Origin: Deltaproteobacteria bacterium
GTDB lineage: Bacteria > Desulfobacterota > DSM-4660 > Desulfatiglandales > B25-G16
NCBI GenBank assembly: GCA_003646875.1
Contig: QMLT01000102.1
Coordinates: forward strand, 1-6,490
Reading direction: 5' to 3'
Length of the DNA: 6,490 nt
The position numbers and the translations under genes were made by a program. Shown piece after piece: positions 1 to 6,406 of this stretch. The number at the start of each line of letters is the position of its first letter. Position 1 is the stretch's first letter. The notes below the pieces were generated by a model. It made no database searches. It worked only from the letters and a program-made list of their open reading frames with translations, and was not told where the DNA came from.

Positions 1-43
1 GTAAAGACGCTGTCGATTCAGTGTTTTTATTTTCTTGGTTCAT
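1..43 (-). CDS. Possible 5' end of a minus-strand gene leaving the window
   Basis: An ATG at 43-41 opens a reading frame that runs off the left edge; the visible residues are MNQENKNTESTASL, hydrophilic and without a recognisable domain. The only ribosome-binding candidate is a weak GGAT five bases before the ATG. The position directly downstream of ispA on the same strand is where dxs (1-deoxyxylulose-5-phosphate synthase) often lies in bacteria with an xseB-ispA block, but these residues do not resemble a usual Dxs start. The visible sequence cannot tell dxs from an unrelated gene or a chance ORF. Confidence 0.3.
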   Translation of the reverse strand, partial: MNQENKNTESTASL

Positions 44-122
44 TTTGTATCCAGTACCGTCTTTCAAAAACCTAAATCGTTACAATCAAATTAACTTTAG
101 TTCACTTATCAACTTTAGGCGC

Positions 123-1019
123 TTACAACTTTCTGTTAATAATATATCGCGCCAAATCTCTTAGTGGCTCCGCCCTGTTATCAAATCCTTTAAGTGACTC
201 TATTGCATTCTTAATTAGTTCTTTTTGAATTTTTGTTGACTCAGCGGTTCCAAATACAGACGGATAGGTAATCTTTCCTTTCTCCTTATCGCTTCCTGTT
301 CCCTTGCCCATAATTTTCCTGTCGCCTTGTATGTTTAAGATATCATCGGCGATCTGAAATGCTAATCCTATTTGCTGCCCATATCTGTTGATAGATTTTT
401 CCTCATCCTTATTGCCTCCTGCCAGAATGGTCCCTGCTGTAACTGATGCAGCTATAAGCGCTGCAGTTTTGTGTCTGTGTATGTATTCCACTACAGAAGG
501 ATCTGGCTCTTTACCTTCATAGGTGATATCCACCACCTGCCCGCCTACCATACCTTTATAGCCAGCGGCTGAGGCAATCAAATCTATTACCCTTAAAAGC
601 GCTTTTTTCTCAACCTCTTTTTCTGCTCCATAGCCTGCCATAAGGTTAAATGCAAGGGTTAGCAGGCCATCTCCAGCCAGAAGCGCTACTGCCTCCCCAA
701 ACACCTTATGATTTGTTGGTTTACCCCTGCGGAGGTCGTCATTATCCATTACCGGAAGATCGTCGTGAATCAAGGAATATGTATGAATGAGTTCGATTGC
801 GCACGCAACAGGCACAACACTATCGGTAGATCCTCCAACTGCCTCTGCGCCTGCCATGCAGAGAATCGGCCTGACTCTCTTCCCTCCGGCAAAGAGGCTA
901 TAATTCATTGCGTTGATAACGTCACTCGCCAGTCCGGATGGCCTGGGCATGAATTTTTGCAGCGCCTTATCCACGAGAGTTTTTCTTTCATCAAGATATT
1001 GCTCAATCTTTATCGTCAC
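123..1019 (-). CDS. ispA: Polyprenyl synthetase, probable farnesyl (or geranylgeranyl) diphosphate synthase
   Basis: A cytosolic trans-prenyltransferase that condenses IPP with allylic diphosphates to make the C15 (possibly C20) precursor of quinones, undecaprenyl phosphate and other isoprenoids. Counting from the GTG at 1019 it has 298 residues, normal for IspA. The first Asp-rich motif DDLPVMD (residues 86-92) has the two-residue insertion of bacterial type II FPP synthases. The aromatic Tyr at the fifth position before it also fits C15 products, though some GGPP synthases look alike. The second Asp-rich motif begins DDILNIQGD at 225-233. GGKRVRP near 45-51 and HKTAAL near 182-187 match the substrate-binding motifs. 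The start is ambiguous: TTG 1040, ATG 1034 or GTG 1019. I chose GTG because a GAGG lies 9 nt upstream and the protein then begins near where family members begin (TIKIEQYLDERK). It overlaps xseB by 17 nt, which suggests translational coupling. Confidence 0.93.
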   Translation of the reverse strand: MTIKIEQYLDERKTLVDKALQKFMPRPSGLASDVINAMNYSLFAGGKRVRPILCMAGAEAVGGSTDSVVPVACAIELIHTYSLIHDDLPVMDNDDLRRGKPTNHKVFGEAVALLAGDGLLTLAFNLMAGYGAEKEVEKKALLRVIDLIASAAGYKGMVGGQVVDITYEGKEPDPSVVEYIHRHKTAALIAASVTAGTILAGGNKDEEKSINRYGQQIGLAFQIADDILNIQGDRKIMGKGTGSDKEKGKITYPSVFGTAESTKIQKELIKNAIESLKGFDNRAEPLRDLARYIINRKL

Positions 1020-1248
1020 CTTCGGTTGCCTCATAGTCAAATGGTTCTCTTTTCATGCCGCCCTCATCTTTAATAAGTATAGACACTCTTTTTTCTGCTT
1101 CTTCTAATTTGTTAAAACAAAATCGCGATAAAGCAACCCCTTTCTCAAAGATCTTGAGGGATTCTTCCAGGGGCAGGTCACCACTCTCCAGCCGTTTTAC
1201 AATATCCTCCAGTTCTCTCATCGCATCTTCAAATTTATTTTCTTTCAT
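1003..1248 (-). CDS. xseB: Exodeoxyribonuclease VII small subunit
   Basis: The small subunit of exonuclease VII, which binds several-fold to XseA and is needed for its single-strand DNA exonuclease activity in the cytoplasm. The 81 residues match the usual size. The family core is plain: FEDAMRELEDIVKRLESGDL at 6-25, then a PLEESLKIFEKG segment and a KLEEAEKRV segment, forming the two-helix coiled coil of the family. The C-terminal tail (about 60-81, GGMKREPFDYEATEGDDKD) is acidic and variable, as usual. The ATG shares one base with the TAA of the upstream M23 gene (TAATG), and no strong ribosome binding site is visible, so translation is probably coupled to the peptidase gene. The 3' end overlaps the ispA start. 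Unusually, it is separated from xseA by the M23 gene, although its partner is in the same operon. Confidence 0.95.
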   Translation of the reverse strand: MKENKFEDAMRELEDIVKRLESGDLPLEESLKIFEKGVALSRFCFNKLEEAEKRVSILIKDEGGMKREPFDYEATEGDDKD

Positions 1249-2123
1249 TATCTTTCTAATCTCCCACTAATCTCGATTAGTTTTATAGGGTCAATACGCC
1301 CATTGTTTAGCCTTATGCCGAAGTGGAGATGAGGTCCAGTTACCCTTCCTGAAGAGCCTGCAAGCCCAATAATAGCGCCTTTTTCCACTAACTGGCCTAC
1401 CTTCACAAGAGCCTTGCTTAGATGAAAGTACATGCTTTGAATGCCCCCCCCATGATCAATAATTATACTCAGACCACTAAAAAAAAGGTGCGCAACGAGG
1501 GCCACTATTCCCCTATTGGTGGCCTTGATCGGATCACCCTCTGCCGCTTTAAGATCGACACCTGAATGTGGGGACCTTTCCATACCATTAATGATGGATC
1601 CACGCCCAAAAGGACCTACAATCATTCCAGGCACCGGCCTTATCCACCTTCCTATCCATAATGGGGTTTTATCAGAGCTTGTAAAAAGCCCTTTCACTGT
1701 CTTGGATTCTTGTCTCACCCTTTTTAGGGCATTGGTATTAAGTTCAACCATTTCTTTTGGGAGCGTCAAACGCCTAACACCATAATCCCTTGCGGGCACA
1801 TTCACTGTTATTACCTTTGGTCTATTACTGTCAGAAATGCTGATTTCCATGTTATACCTTCCCGGCTTTGTAGTCAAATCAACCCCTATAAAGCCCTCCC
1901 AGGCATCATTTTTAGTTTCATAGAGAAGGGTAATCTTTTTCCCCATCCACGTTACCTTGGGTTTGACTTTCTCCAATTTCTGAATATATAAAAGAGCTAC
2001 TTCACCCTGGCTAATCGTGGATGGCGTGAGGGTAACATCAAGGCCAGATGAAGGTTGTGTTTCTATAGGTAATAGGAAGAAGAAAAATGAGATTATTAAA
2101 AGTAGCCGAATTATCTTTTGCAT
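1248..2123 (-). CDS. Exported M23-family (LytM-type) zinc metallopeptidase
   Basis: A putative periplasmic peptidoglycan endopeptidase of 291 residues. An N-terminal signal peptide is clear: basic MQKIIR, then a hydrophobic stretch at about 7-20 with four consecutive Phe, and likely cleavage around 22-27. Residues about 28-112 form a beta-rich domain (LTPSTISQGEVALLYI, later TTKPGRY) resembling the Peptidase_M23_N domain that precedes some M23 catalytic domains. The catalytic domain spans about 165-282. It has HSGVD (His186, Asp190) and GPHLHFG (His265, His267), which supply the zinc ligands and catalytic His, plus His224 and His234 at conserved positions, so it should be active rather than a degenerate EnvC/NlpD-like activator. 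The start lies 12 nt after the xseA stop. An AAGGG immediately before the ATG is too close to be a normal ribosome binding site. The active-site region is encoded by a G8 tract (1444-1451) and a nearby T8 tract (1479-1486), both in frame. The substrate bond is unknown. Confidence 0.92.
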   Translation of the reverse strand: MQKIIRLLLIISFFFFLLPIETQPSSGLDVTLTPSTISQGEVALLYIQKLEKVKPKVTWMGKKITLLYETKNDAWEGFIGVDLTTKPGRYNMEISISDSNRPKVITVNVPARDYGVRRLTLPKEMVELNTNALKRVRQESKTVKGLFTSSDKTPLWIGRWIRPVPGMIVGPFGRGSIINGMERSPHSGVDLKAAEGDPIKATNRGIVALVAHLFFSGLSIIIDHGGGIQSMYFHLSKALVKVGQLVEKGAIIGLAGSSGRVTGPHLHFGIRLNNGRIDPIKLIEISGRLER

Positions 2124-2135
2124 ACCCTTTGCTGC

Positions 2136-3488
2136 CTACTCCTTACTGTTTACTGTCTTTTTCACCAGGCCTTTGATACTGCCCCTGGCGAGGAGGATGC
2201 TGACCTCATCGCCAGTTTTTACTTGCACAGAATCCTTAACGATATTCATCTCAGGAAGTTTTCTGGTGATACTATAACCTCTTTGCAAGATAGATAAAGG
2301 ATTTAATGAATCCAGCCTATCCTTAATAGAGCGAAGGCTTCCCCCTTTTTTATCTAAGAGGCCTTTTAGGGACCGCGTAAGGGAACGATTATGGAAGGCC
2401 AATTTCTGAGATAACATAGTTATAGTATGAGAGGGATTATTCAGCACGAGTGTTTCATTCACGGCCTTAAGGTATTTTAAATTATCATTAATGCATACCT
2501 TTTCGACCTTGAGCAAACGGTTGTATACGTCGTCAAGCCTGAGCCAGATATCGGCAAGATTGCGTCTCGGATCCCTTATACGAGAGGACAGGTTTTTTGC
2601 TTTATCCTTGATTCTTTCAATAATACTATTGATGGATGTTTCAAGCCTGAATGAAAGGCCTTTAATATTTTTCTCGAGGGTTTCTTTTTCTTTTACAACA
2701 AGCTCAGCGGCGCCTGATGGTGTAGGCGCCCTGAGATCTGCCGCCAGGTCAGAGATGGTCAGATCTACTTCGTGACCAACTGCTGAAACAACAGGGATTT
2801 TTGAGCGTCTTATTGCATATGCTACCTCTTCCTGGTTAAAGGGCCATAGGTCTTCCAATGAACCGCCGCCTCTTGTCAAGACAATAACATCAACAGCAAG
2901 CTCCCTGTTTACAATGTCGAGGGCTTCTACAATATCAGCCGCTGCCTCATCACCCTGGACCATGGCCGGGACTATTGTAATATCCAGGCAAGGCATTCTT
3001 CGATAAGAAATTCTCAGGAAATCTCTCACAGCTGCTCCTGTGGGAGAGGTGATGACAGCAATTCTTTTTGGTAAAAATGGGATAGGTCTTTTTTTCTCTT
3101 CGTCAAATACTCCTTCAAGAAATAATTTCTTTTTTACCTGTTCAAATGCAGCAGAAAGCGCACCCATGCCCAGAGGCTCCAGGTAGTCGAGAATAATTTG
3201 ATATTCTCCTCTGGGTTCATATAATCCTATTCTGCCTCTCACAATTACCTTCATCCCATCTTCTGGTATAAATTTAAGGTAATATGCCTGCATTTTGAAC
3301 ATAACTGCCCTGATCCGGGCATTTTCATCTTTAAGGGTCATGTAATAGTGCCCAGAGGCGGGGTGAGCAAAGTTCGAAATTTCCCCTTCTACCCACACAA
3401 AATCAAATTTTTCCTCAAGGAGGGATTTTATCTCTGCAGTCAGGGCGCTAACCGTGTAGATTTGTGGTGGTTGGAAGGGTAAATCCAT
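2136..3488 (-). CDS. xseA: Exodeoxyribonuclease VII large subunit
   Basis: The catalytic subunit of exonuclease VII, which degrades single-stranded DNA from both ends to oligonucleotides. At 450 residues it has the usual length. The N-terminal OB-fold covers about 8-103 (YTVSALTAEIKSLLE, then VWVEGEISNF, SGHYYMTLKD and VIVRGRIGLYEPRGEYQI). The catalytic domain follows, with VITSPTGAAVRDFLRI, LTRGGGSLEDLWPFN and VVSAVGHEVDLTISDLAADL. Asp156, Arg206, His239 and Asp242 correspond to the residues shown to be essential in the E. coli enzyme. A long helical region at about 260-390 binds XseB, and the conserved LNPLSILQRGYSI at 395-407 precedes the C-terminal strand-rich tail. It starts 12 nt after the asnS stop. 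No Shine-Dalgarno sequence is visible, so translation may depend on coupling from asnS. A near-perfect DNA palindrome (ATCCAT-A-ATGGAT, 3483-3495) covers the start codon. Confidence 0.97.
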   Translation of the reverse strand: MDLPFQPPQIYTVSALTAEIKSLLEEKFDFVWVEGEISNFAHPASGHYYMTLKDENARIRAVMFKMQAYYLKFIPEDGMKVIVRGRIGLYEPRGEYQIILDYLEPLGMGALSAAFEQVKKKLFLEGVFDEEKKRPIPFLPKRIAVITSPTGAAVRDFLRISYRRMPCLDITIVPAMVQGDEAAADIVEALDIVNRELAVDVIVLTRGGGSLEDLWPFNQEEVAYAIRRSKIPVVSAVGHEVDLTISDLAADLRAPTPSGAAELVVKEKETLEKNIKGLSFRLETSINSIIERIKDKAKNLSSRIRDPRRNLADIWLRLDDVYNRLLKVEKVCINDNLKYLKAVNETLVLNNPSHTITMLSQKLAFHNRSLTRSLKGLLDKKGGSLRSIKDRLDSLNPLSILQRGYSITRKLPEMNIVKDSVQVKTGDEVSILLARGSIKGLVKKTVNSKE

Positions 3489-3500
3489 AATGGATATTCG

Positions 3501-4892
3501 CTAAAACTCAAGATTTTTCGGTGTTCTGGGGAAGGGGATTACATCCCTGATATTGGAAAGGCCGGTTACAAGTTGCATGAGGCGCTCAAAACCCAGACCA
3601 AAACCGGAATGGATAGCTGTGCCATGCTTTCTGAGATCCAGGTACCACCAGTAATCAGCAGGATCCAGGCTGGCTTCTTTTATCCTGTTGAGCAGGGTGT
3701 CATACACATCTTCCCGCTGGCTGCCTCCAATAATTTCACCAATTCCTGGCAGGAGAATATCCATGGCCTTTACTGTCTTATTGTCTTTATTCACTTTCAT
3801 ATAAAAGGGCTTTATCTCTTTTGGGTAATCAGTCACTGCCACTGGCCTTTTAAAATACTCACACAGATACCGCTCGTGTTCTGACTGTATGTCACTTCCC
3901 CACGCAGGAGTAAACTCAAACTGTTTTTTCGCCTTCAATAATATCTCTATTGCTTCTGTGTAGGTAAGGCGCTCAAAGTCGTTGTTAATAATAGTATCAA
4001 TGGTAGATATAAGATTTTTATCCACAAAACTATTAAAGAAATCTATATCATCCTTACAGTTTGTTAATATATAGGCAAGCGTGCTTTTAATGAGTGCCTC
4101 GCCAAGGTCTACGTTTTCCTTGAGATCACAGAATGCCATCTCAGGCTCAACCATCCAGAACTCAGCTAAGTGCCTATAAGTGTTGGAATTTTCTGCCCTA
4201 AACGTTGGGCCAAAGGTATATACATTACCCAGGGCGAGGGCATAAACCTCTGCTTCTAACTGCCCGCTTACCGTCAAATTAGCTGGTTTACCAAAAAAAT
4301 CACCTGTAAAATCTACCTCGCCACCCTTATTTTTCAATCCCTGGAGATCAAGGGTGGTTACCTTAAACATATCGCCGGCACCCTCACAATTGCTGCCTGT
4401 GATGATTGGGGAATGAAGATAGAGAAAGCCCCTTTCCTGAAAAAAGCTATGAATGGCATAGCTCAAGGCATTCCTGATTCTCGCAACTGCTCCAAAGGTG
4501 TTTGTTCTTGGTCTGAGATGGGCTATTGTTCTAAGATATTCGAAAGAGTGCCTCTTTTTTTGCAATGGATATGTATCAGGATCAGTCCAGCCAGCTACAT
4601 TTACCTCTGTTGCCTGCACTTCTATCCTTTGTCCCTTTCCGGGTGATTCTGCCAAGATTCCTTTTACAATCACCGAGCAGCCGGTTGTCAATTTTAAGAT
4701 TTCATCGGTGTAATTAGCCATTGTGCCTTCAGCTATTACCTGTATGTTTTTTATAGTAGAGCCATCATTTATCTCAAGAAAAGAGAATCCTCCTTTAGAG
4801 TCTCTCTTAGTCTTTACCCATCCCATAATAGTCACTTCTGATCCGAAATCGTTTGACTCGATTAGCTCTGCTATTCTTTTTCTTTTTATCAT
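3501..4892 (-). CDS. asnS: Asparaginyl-tRNA synthetase (class II)
   Basis: Charges tRNA-Asn with asparagine in the cytosol using ATP. The 463 residues match bacterial AsnRS. The N-terminal OB-fold anticodon-binding domain runs from about 18 to 100 (TIMGWVKTKRDSKGGFSFLEI). The class II catalytic domain follows: LRPRTNTFGAVARIRN at 126-141, motif 1 around FQERGFLYLHSPIITGS (151-167), motif 2 around FGPTFRAENSNTYRHLAEFW (227-246), and motif 3 GFGLGFERLMQLVTG with Arg437 (430-444). The close relative AspRS usually has a different motif-2 loop and a GAD insertion domain, absent here. Presence of AsnRS implies a direct route to Asn-tRNA. The ATG fits family alignments, but an AAGAAG directly abuts it and the better AAGGA lies 17 nt upstream, so the ribosome binding site is unusual. 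It sits 12 nt upstream of xseA and 96 nt after serC. Confidence 0.97.
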   Translation of the reverse strand: MIKRKRIAELIESNDFGSEVTIMGWVKTKRDSKGGFSFLEINDGSTIKNIQVIAEGTMANYTDEILKLTTGCSVIVKGILAESPGKGQRIEVQATEVNVAGWTDPDTYPLQKKRHSFEYLRTIAHLRPRTNTFGAVARIRNALSYAIHSFFQERGFLYLHSPIITGSNCEGAGDMFKVTTLDLQGLKNKGGEVDFTGDFFGKPANLTVSGQLEAEVYALALGNVYTFGPTFRAENSNTYRHLAEFWMVEPEMAFCDLKENVDLGEALIKSTLAYILTNCKDDIDFFNSFVDKNLISTIDTIINNDFERLTYTEAIEILLKAKKQFEFTPAWGSDIQSEHERYLCEYFKRPVAVTDYPKEIKPFYMKVNKDNKTVKAMDILLPGIGEIIGGSQREDVYDTLLNRIKEASLDPADYWWYLDLRKHGTAIHSGFGLGFERLMQLVTGLSNIRDVIPFPRTPKNLEF

Positions 4893-4921
4893 CTTCTTAG
4901 ATAGATTTTTCCTTAATATTT

Positions 4922-4986
4922 AGCCACACAAAAAATTGACAATTGACAATCGAAAATTGAAAATTGGAATTGGCGATTTAGTGGCT
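4922..4986. repeat. 6-bp inverted repeat enclosing the heptad array
   Basis: AGCCAC at 4922-4927 and GTGGCT at 4981-4986 are perfect inverted copies bracketing the heptamer array, giving a 65-bp unit. The right arm ends two bases before the serC stop codon. In RNA the arms could close a 53-nt loop. No oligo-U follows in the direction of transcription, so it is unlikely to be an intrinsic terminator. A 6-bp match at this spacing can arise by chance; mobile-element ends are only a possibility. Confidence 0.4.
4934..4973. repeat. Heptanucleotide tandem repeat, consensus AATTGAM
   Basis: Five in-phase 7-base units start at 4934, 4941, 4948, 4955 and 4962 (AATTGAC, AATTGAC, AATCGAA, AATTGAA, AATTGGA), with a further AATTGG at 4968-4973 in shifted phase. 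The array lies wholly between the serC stop and the asnS start. Short degenerate heptamer arrays like this are known in intergenic regions of cyanobacteria and other genomes (short tandemly repeated repetitive sequences). No function can be assigned. Read on the minus strand, each AATTGAC unit gives TTGTCAA, which resembles a -35 element. Confidence 0.8.
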
Positions 4987-4988
4987 CA

Positions 4989-6071
4989 TTATAACTCTTC
5001 TTCAAACTCTCTCATAAATGCGACAAGCTCTGTTACACTGTCTATAGTAATAGCATTGTATAGAGAGGCTCGGCAACCACCCACAGACTTGTGACCTTTA
5101 AGGCCGTGAAGTCCGTTTTGTGTGGCCTCAGCGAGGAACCTTTCTTCTGTTTTTTTATCAGGCAGGCGAAAGGTAACATTCATCAGGGAACGACTTTTGA
5201 CATCTGTTGTGCCATGATAAATATCGCTATTATCTATTACGTCATAGATCAAAGAGGCCTTTTGCTTATTTATTTGCTCTATTTCTTTTAGTCCACCTAT
5301 TGTTTCCTCAAGCCACTTAAGCACTAAATCTATGACATAAATAGCAAATGTGGGAGGTGTATTAAAGAGAGATCTATTATCTTTGTAAGTTGTGTACTTG
5401 AGCATAGTCGGCAGGTTATCCGGCACCCTTTCTAGCATATCATCCCTGATTATAACCATGGCTATCCCTGATGGTCCGATATTTTTTTGTGCGCCTGCAT
5501 ACACAAGCCCGAATGGCTTTACATCAATAGGGCGGCTCATAAAATCAGAGGACATATCTGAAATCAGTGGTATACCCTCTCCATTGGGGAATTCTTGCCA
5601 CTGTGTTCCCCTGATAGTATTGTTTGAGGTAAAGTGGAGATACGATGCCTGTCTGTCTACTGTGAAATCAGAAGGGATATAGGAAAAATCCTTATCCTCT
5701 GATGAGGCAATAACCTTAACATCTTTTCCCTGGATCCGGGCCTCTTTAATAGCCTTGGTTGACCAGGTGCCAGTATTTATGTAGTTCACGGGGCCGCCAG
5801 GCAGGGCAAGATTCATGGGAATCATACAGAATTGCAGGCTAGCGCCTCCCTGGATAAAAAGGACATGGTAATTTTCGTCTAAGCCCAGCAAGCGTTTTGT
5901 TCTGTTAACCGCATCATTGAGAACCTCATCAAATAAGGGAGAGCGGTGGCTGGTCTCTACAATAGACATGCCTGAGCCAGAGAAGTTAAGAAAATTCTCT
6001 TTTATTTCCTTTAAAACCGGAAACGGCAGCGCCGCAGGGCCTGGGTTAAAATTATGAACCTTTTTTTCCAT
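4989..6071 (-). CDS. serC: Phosphoserine aminotransferase
   Basis: A PLP-dependent class V aminotransferase that converts 3-phosphohydroxypyruvate and glutamate to O-phosphoserine and 2-oxoglutarate, the second step of serine synthesis. In bacteria with the DXP-dependent PLP route it also acts on the 4-phosphohydroxythreonine precursor. At 360 residues it is full length. It opens with HNFNPGPAALP, followed by SIVETSHRSPLF with the conserved His42-Arg43 pair. GGAS at 75-78 and Trp103 lie in the cofactor and substrate region. HFTSNNTIRGTQW is at 146-158, the Schiff-base lysine is Lys196 in YAGAQKNIGPSG, and the C-terminal signature GHKSVGGCRASLYNA is at 326-340. The ATG has a good ribosome binding site (AAGGAT at 6083-6078, six bases away). 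It is the first gene of the minus-strand run. serA, often its neighbour, is not in view. Confidence 0.97.
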   Translation of the reverse strand: MEKKVHNFNPGPAALPFPVLKEIKENFLNFSGSGMSIVETSHRSPLFDEVLNDAVNRTKRLLGLDENYHVLFIQGGASLQFCMIPMNLALPGGPVNYINTGTWSTKAIKEARIQGKDVKVIASSEDKDFSYIPSDFTVDRQASYLHFTSNNTIRGTQWQEFPNGEGIPLISDMSSDFMSRPIDVKPFGLVYAGAQKNIGPSGIAMVIIRDDMLERVPDNLPTMLKYTTYKDNRSLFNTPPTFAIYVIDLVLKWLEETIGGLKEIEQINKQKASLIYDVIDNSDIYHGTTDVKSRSLMNVTFRLPDKKTEERFLAEATQNGLHGLKGHKSVGGCRASLYNAITIDSVTELVAFMREFEEEL

Positions 6072-6132
6072 TATAACATCCTTTTTTTCTTCTGTTATCT
6101 CTCCAATGTTAATTTCAAAAGACCTTCTCTTT

Positions 6133-6161
6133 ATATCTGTCCTAAAATACAGATATTTTTT
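6133..6161 (+). repeat. 8-bp perfect inverted repeat followed by a T run
   Basis: ATATCTGT (6133-6140) and ACAGATAT (6149-6156) are perfect inverted copies around an 8-base spacer, and the plus strand continues with T to 6161. In plus orientation this has the outline of an intrinsic terminator, but the stem is AT-rich and no plus-strand gene precedes it. In minus orientation it lies in the serC leader with no U run after it, so it could instead be a dimeric regulator site or leader hairpin. None of these roles is proven. Confidence 0.45.
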
Positions 6162-6225
6162 CCTAACCTTAGATATTCATCGATAGCAATCTCTGTAAAT
6201 GCAGGATTCTCTTAATTAGTGGGAA

Positions 6226-6253
6226 GTTATAATAATTTGAAGGAATATGACAA
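6226..6253 (-). promoter_or_regulatory. Candidate sigma-70-type promoter for serC
   Basis: On the minus strand a TTGTCA (6253-6248) is followed after 16 bases by TATAAC (6231-6226); each differs from the sigma-70 consensus at one position. Transcription would start near 6219 and leave a leader of about 150 nt before the serC ATG. It is the best pair I found by eye between serC and the right edge. A match of this quality in AT-rich DNA can be accidental. Confidence 0.4.
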
Positions 6254-6301
6254 GCAAAAAATTTATTGTGCCTCGAATTGGATAGAGCTTGAAGCATCAA
6301 C

Positions 6302-6356
6302 CTTAATCAAATCTTAACCCAATCGTAATCAAAGCGTAATAAAAGTTCGATATATG
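6302..6356 (+). promoter_or_regulatory. PhoB-box-like direct repeats with -10 element
   Basis: Four contiguous 11-base units begin at 6302, 6313, 6324 and 6335: CTTAATCAAAT, CTTAACCCAAT, CGTAATCAAAG, CGTAATAAAAG. Each has a conserved 7-base head (CKTAAYM, with CTTAACC as the best copy) and a 4-base A-rich tail. That is the architecture of PhoB/PhoP-family boxes, in which tandem 11-bp repeats replace a -35 element. TATATG at 6351-6356 lies 9 bases after the last 7-base head, close to the usual box-to--10 distance. The arrangement predicts a phosphate-responsive plus-strand transcript starting near 6363 and reading out of the window. The target gene is not visible. Other OmpR-family response regulators also bind such repeats. 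Confidence 0.6.
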
Positions 6357-6406
6357 TGCAGGTTCAAGTTACATTAAGTAGGGTCTTGAGGTAAGAGAGG
6401 GGGGAT

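Noticed and set aside
93..118. AACTTTAG repeated at 93-100 and 111-118 downstream of ispA
   Set aside because: A single 8-base direct repeat in AT-rich DNA is not enough to call an attachment site or regulatory element.
708..1270. Plus-strand open frames across ispA and xseB
   Set aside because: They are antisense to genes with clear family motifs, show no recognisable protein features and lack ribosome binding sites.
4413..4923. Overlapping plus-strand open frames opposite the asnS 5' region
   Set aside because: Antisense to the well-supported AsnRS OB-fold and motif 1; the translated residues look random.
4934..4973. Heptamer array as a CRISPR fragment
   Set aside because: Units are 7 bases with no spacers, far from the 23-50 base repeats with unique spacers of CRISPR arrays.
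4893..4988. Intrinsic terminator after serC
   Set aside because: No GC-rich stem followed by a U run in the minus orientation; the only inverted repeat has a 53-base loop.
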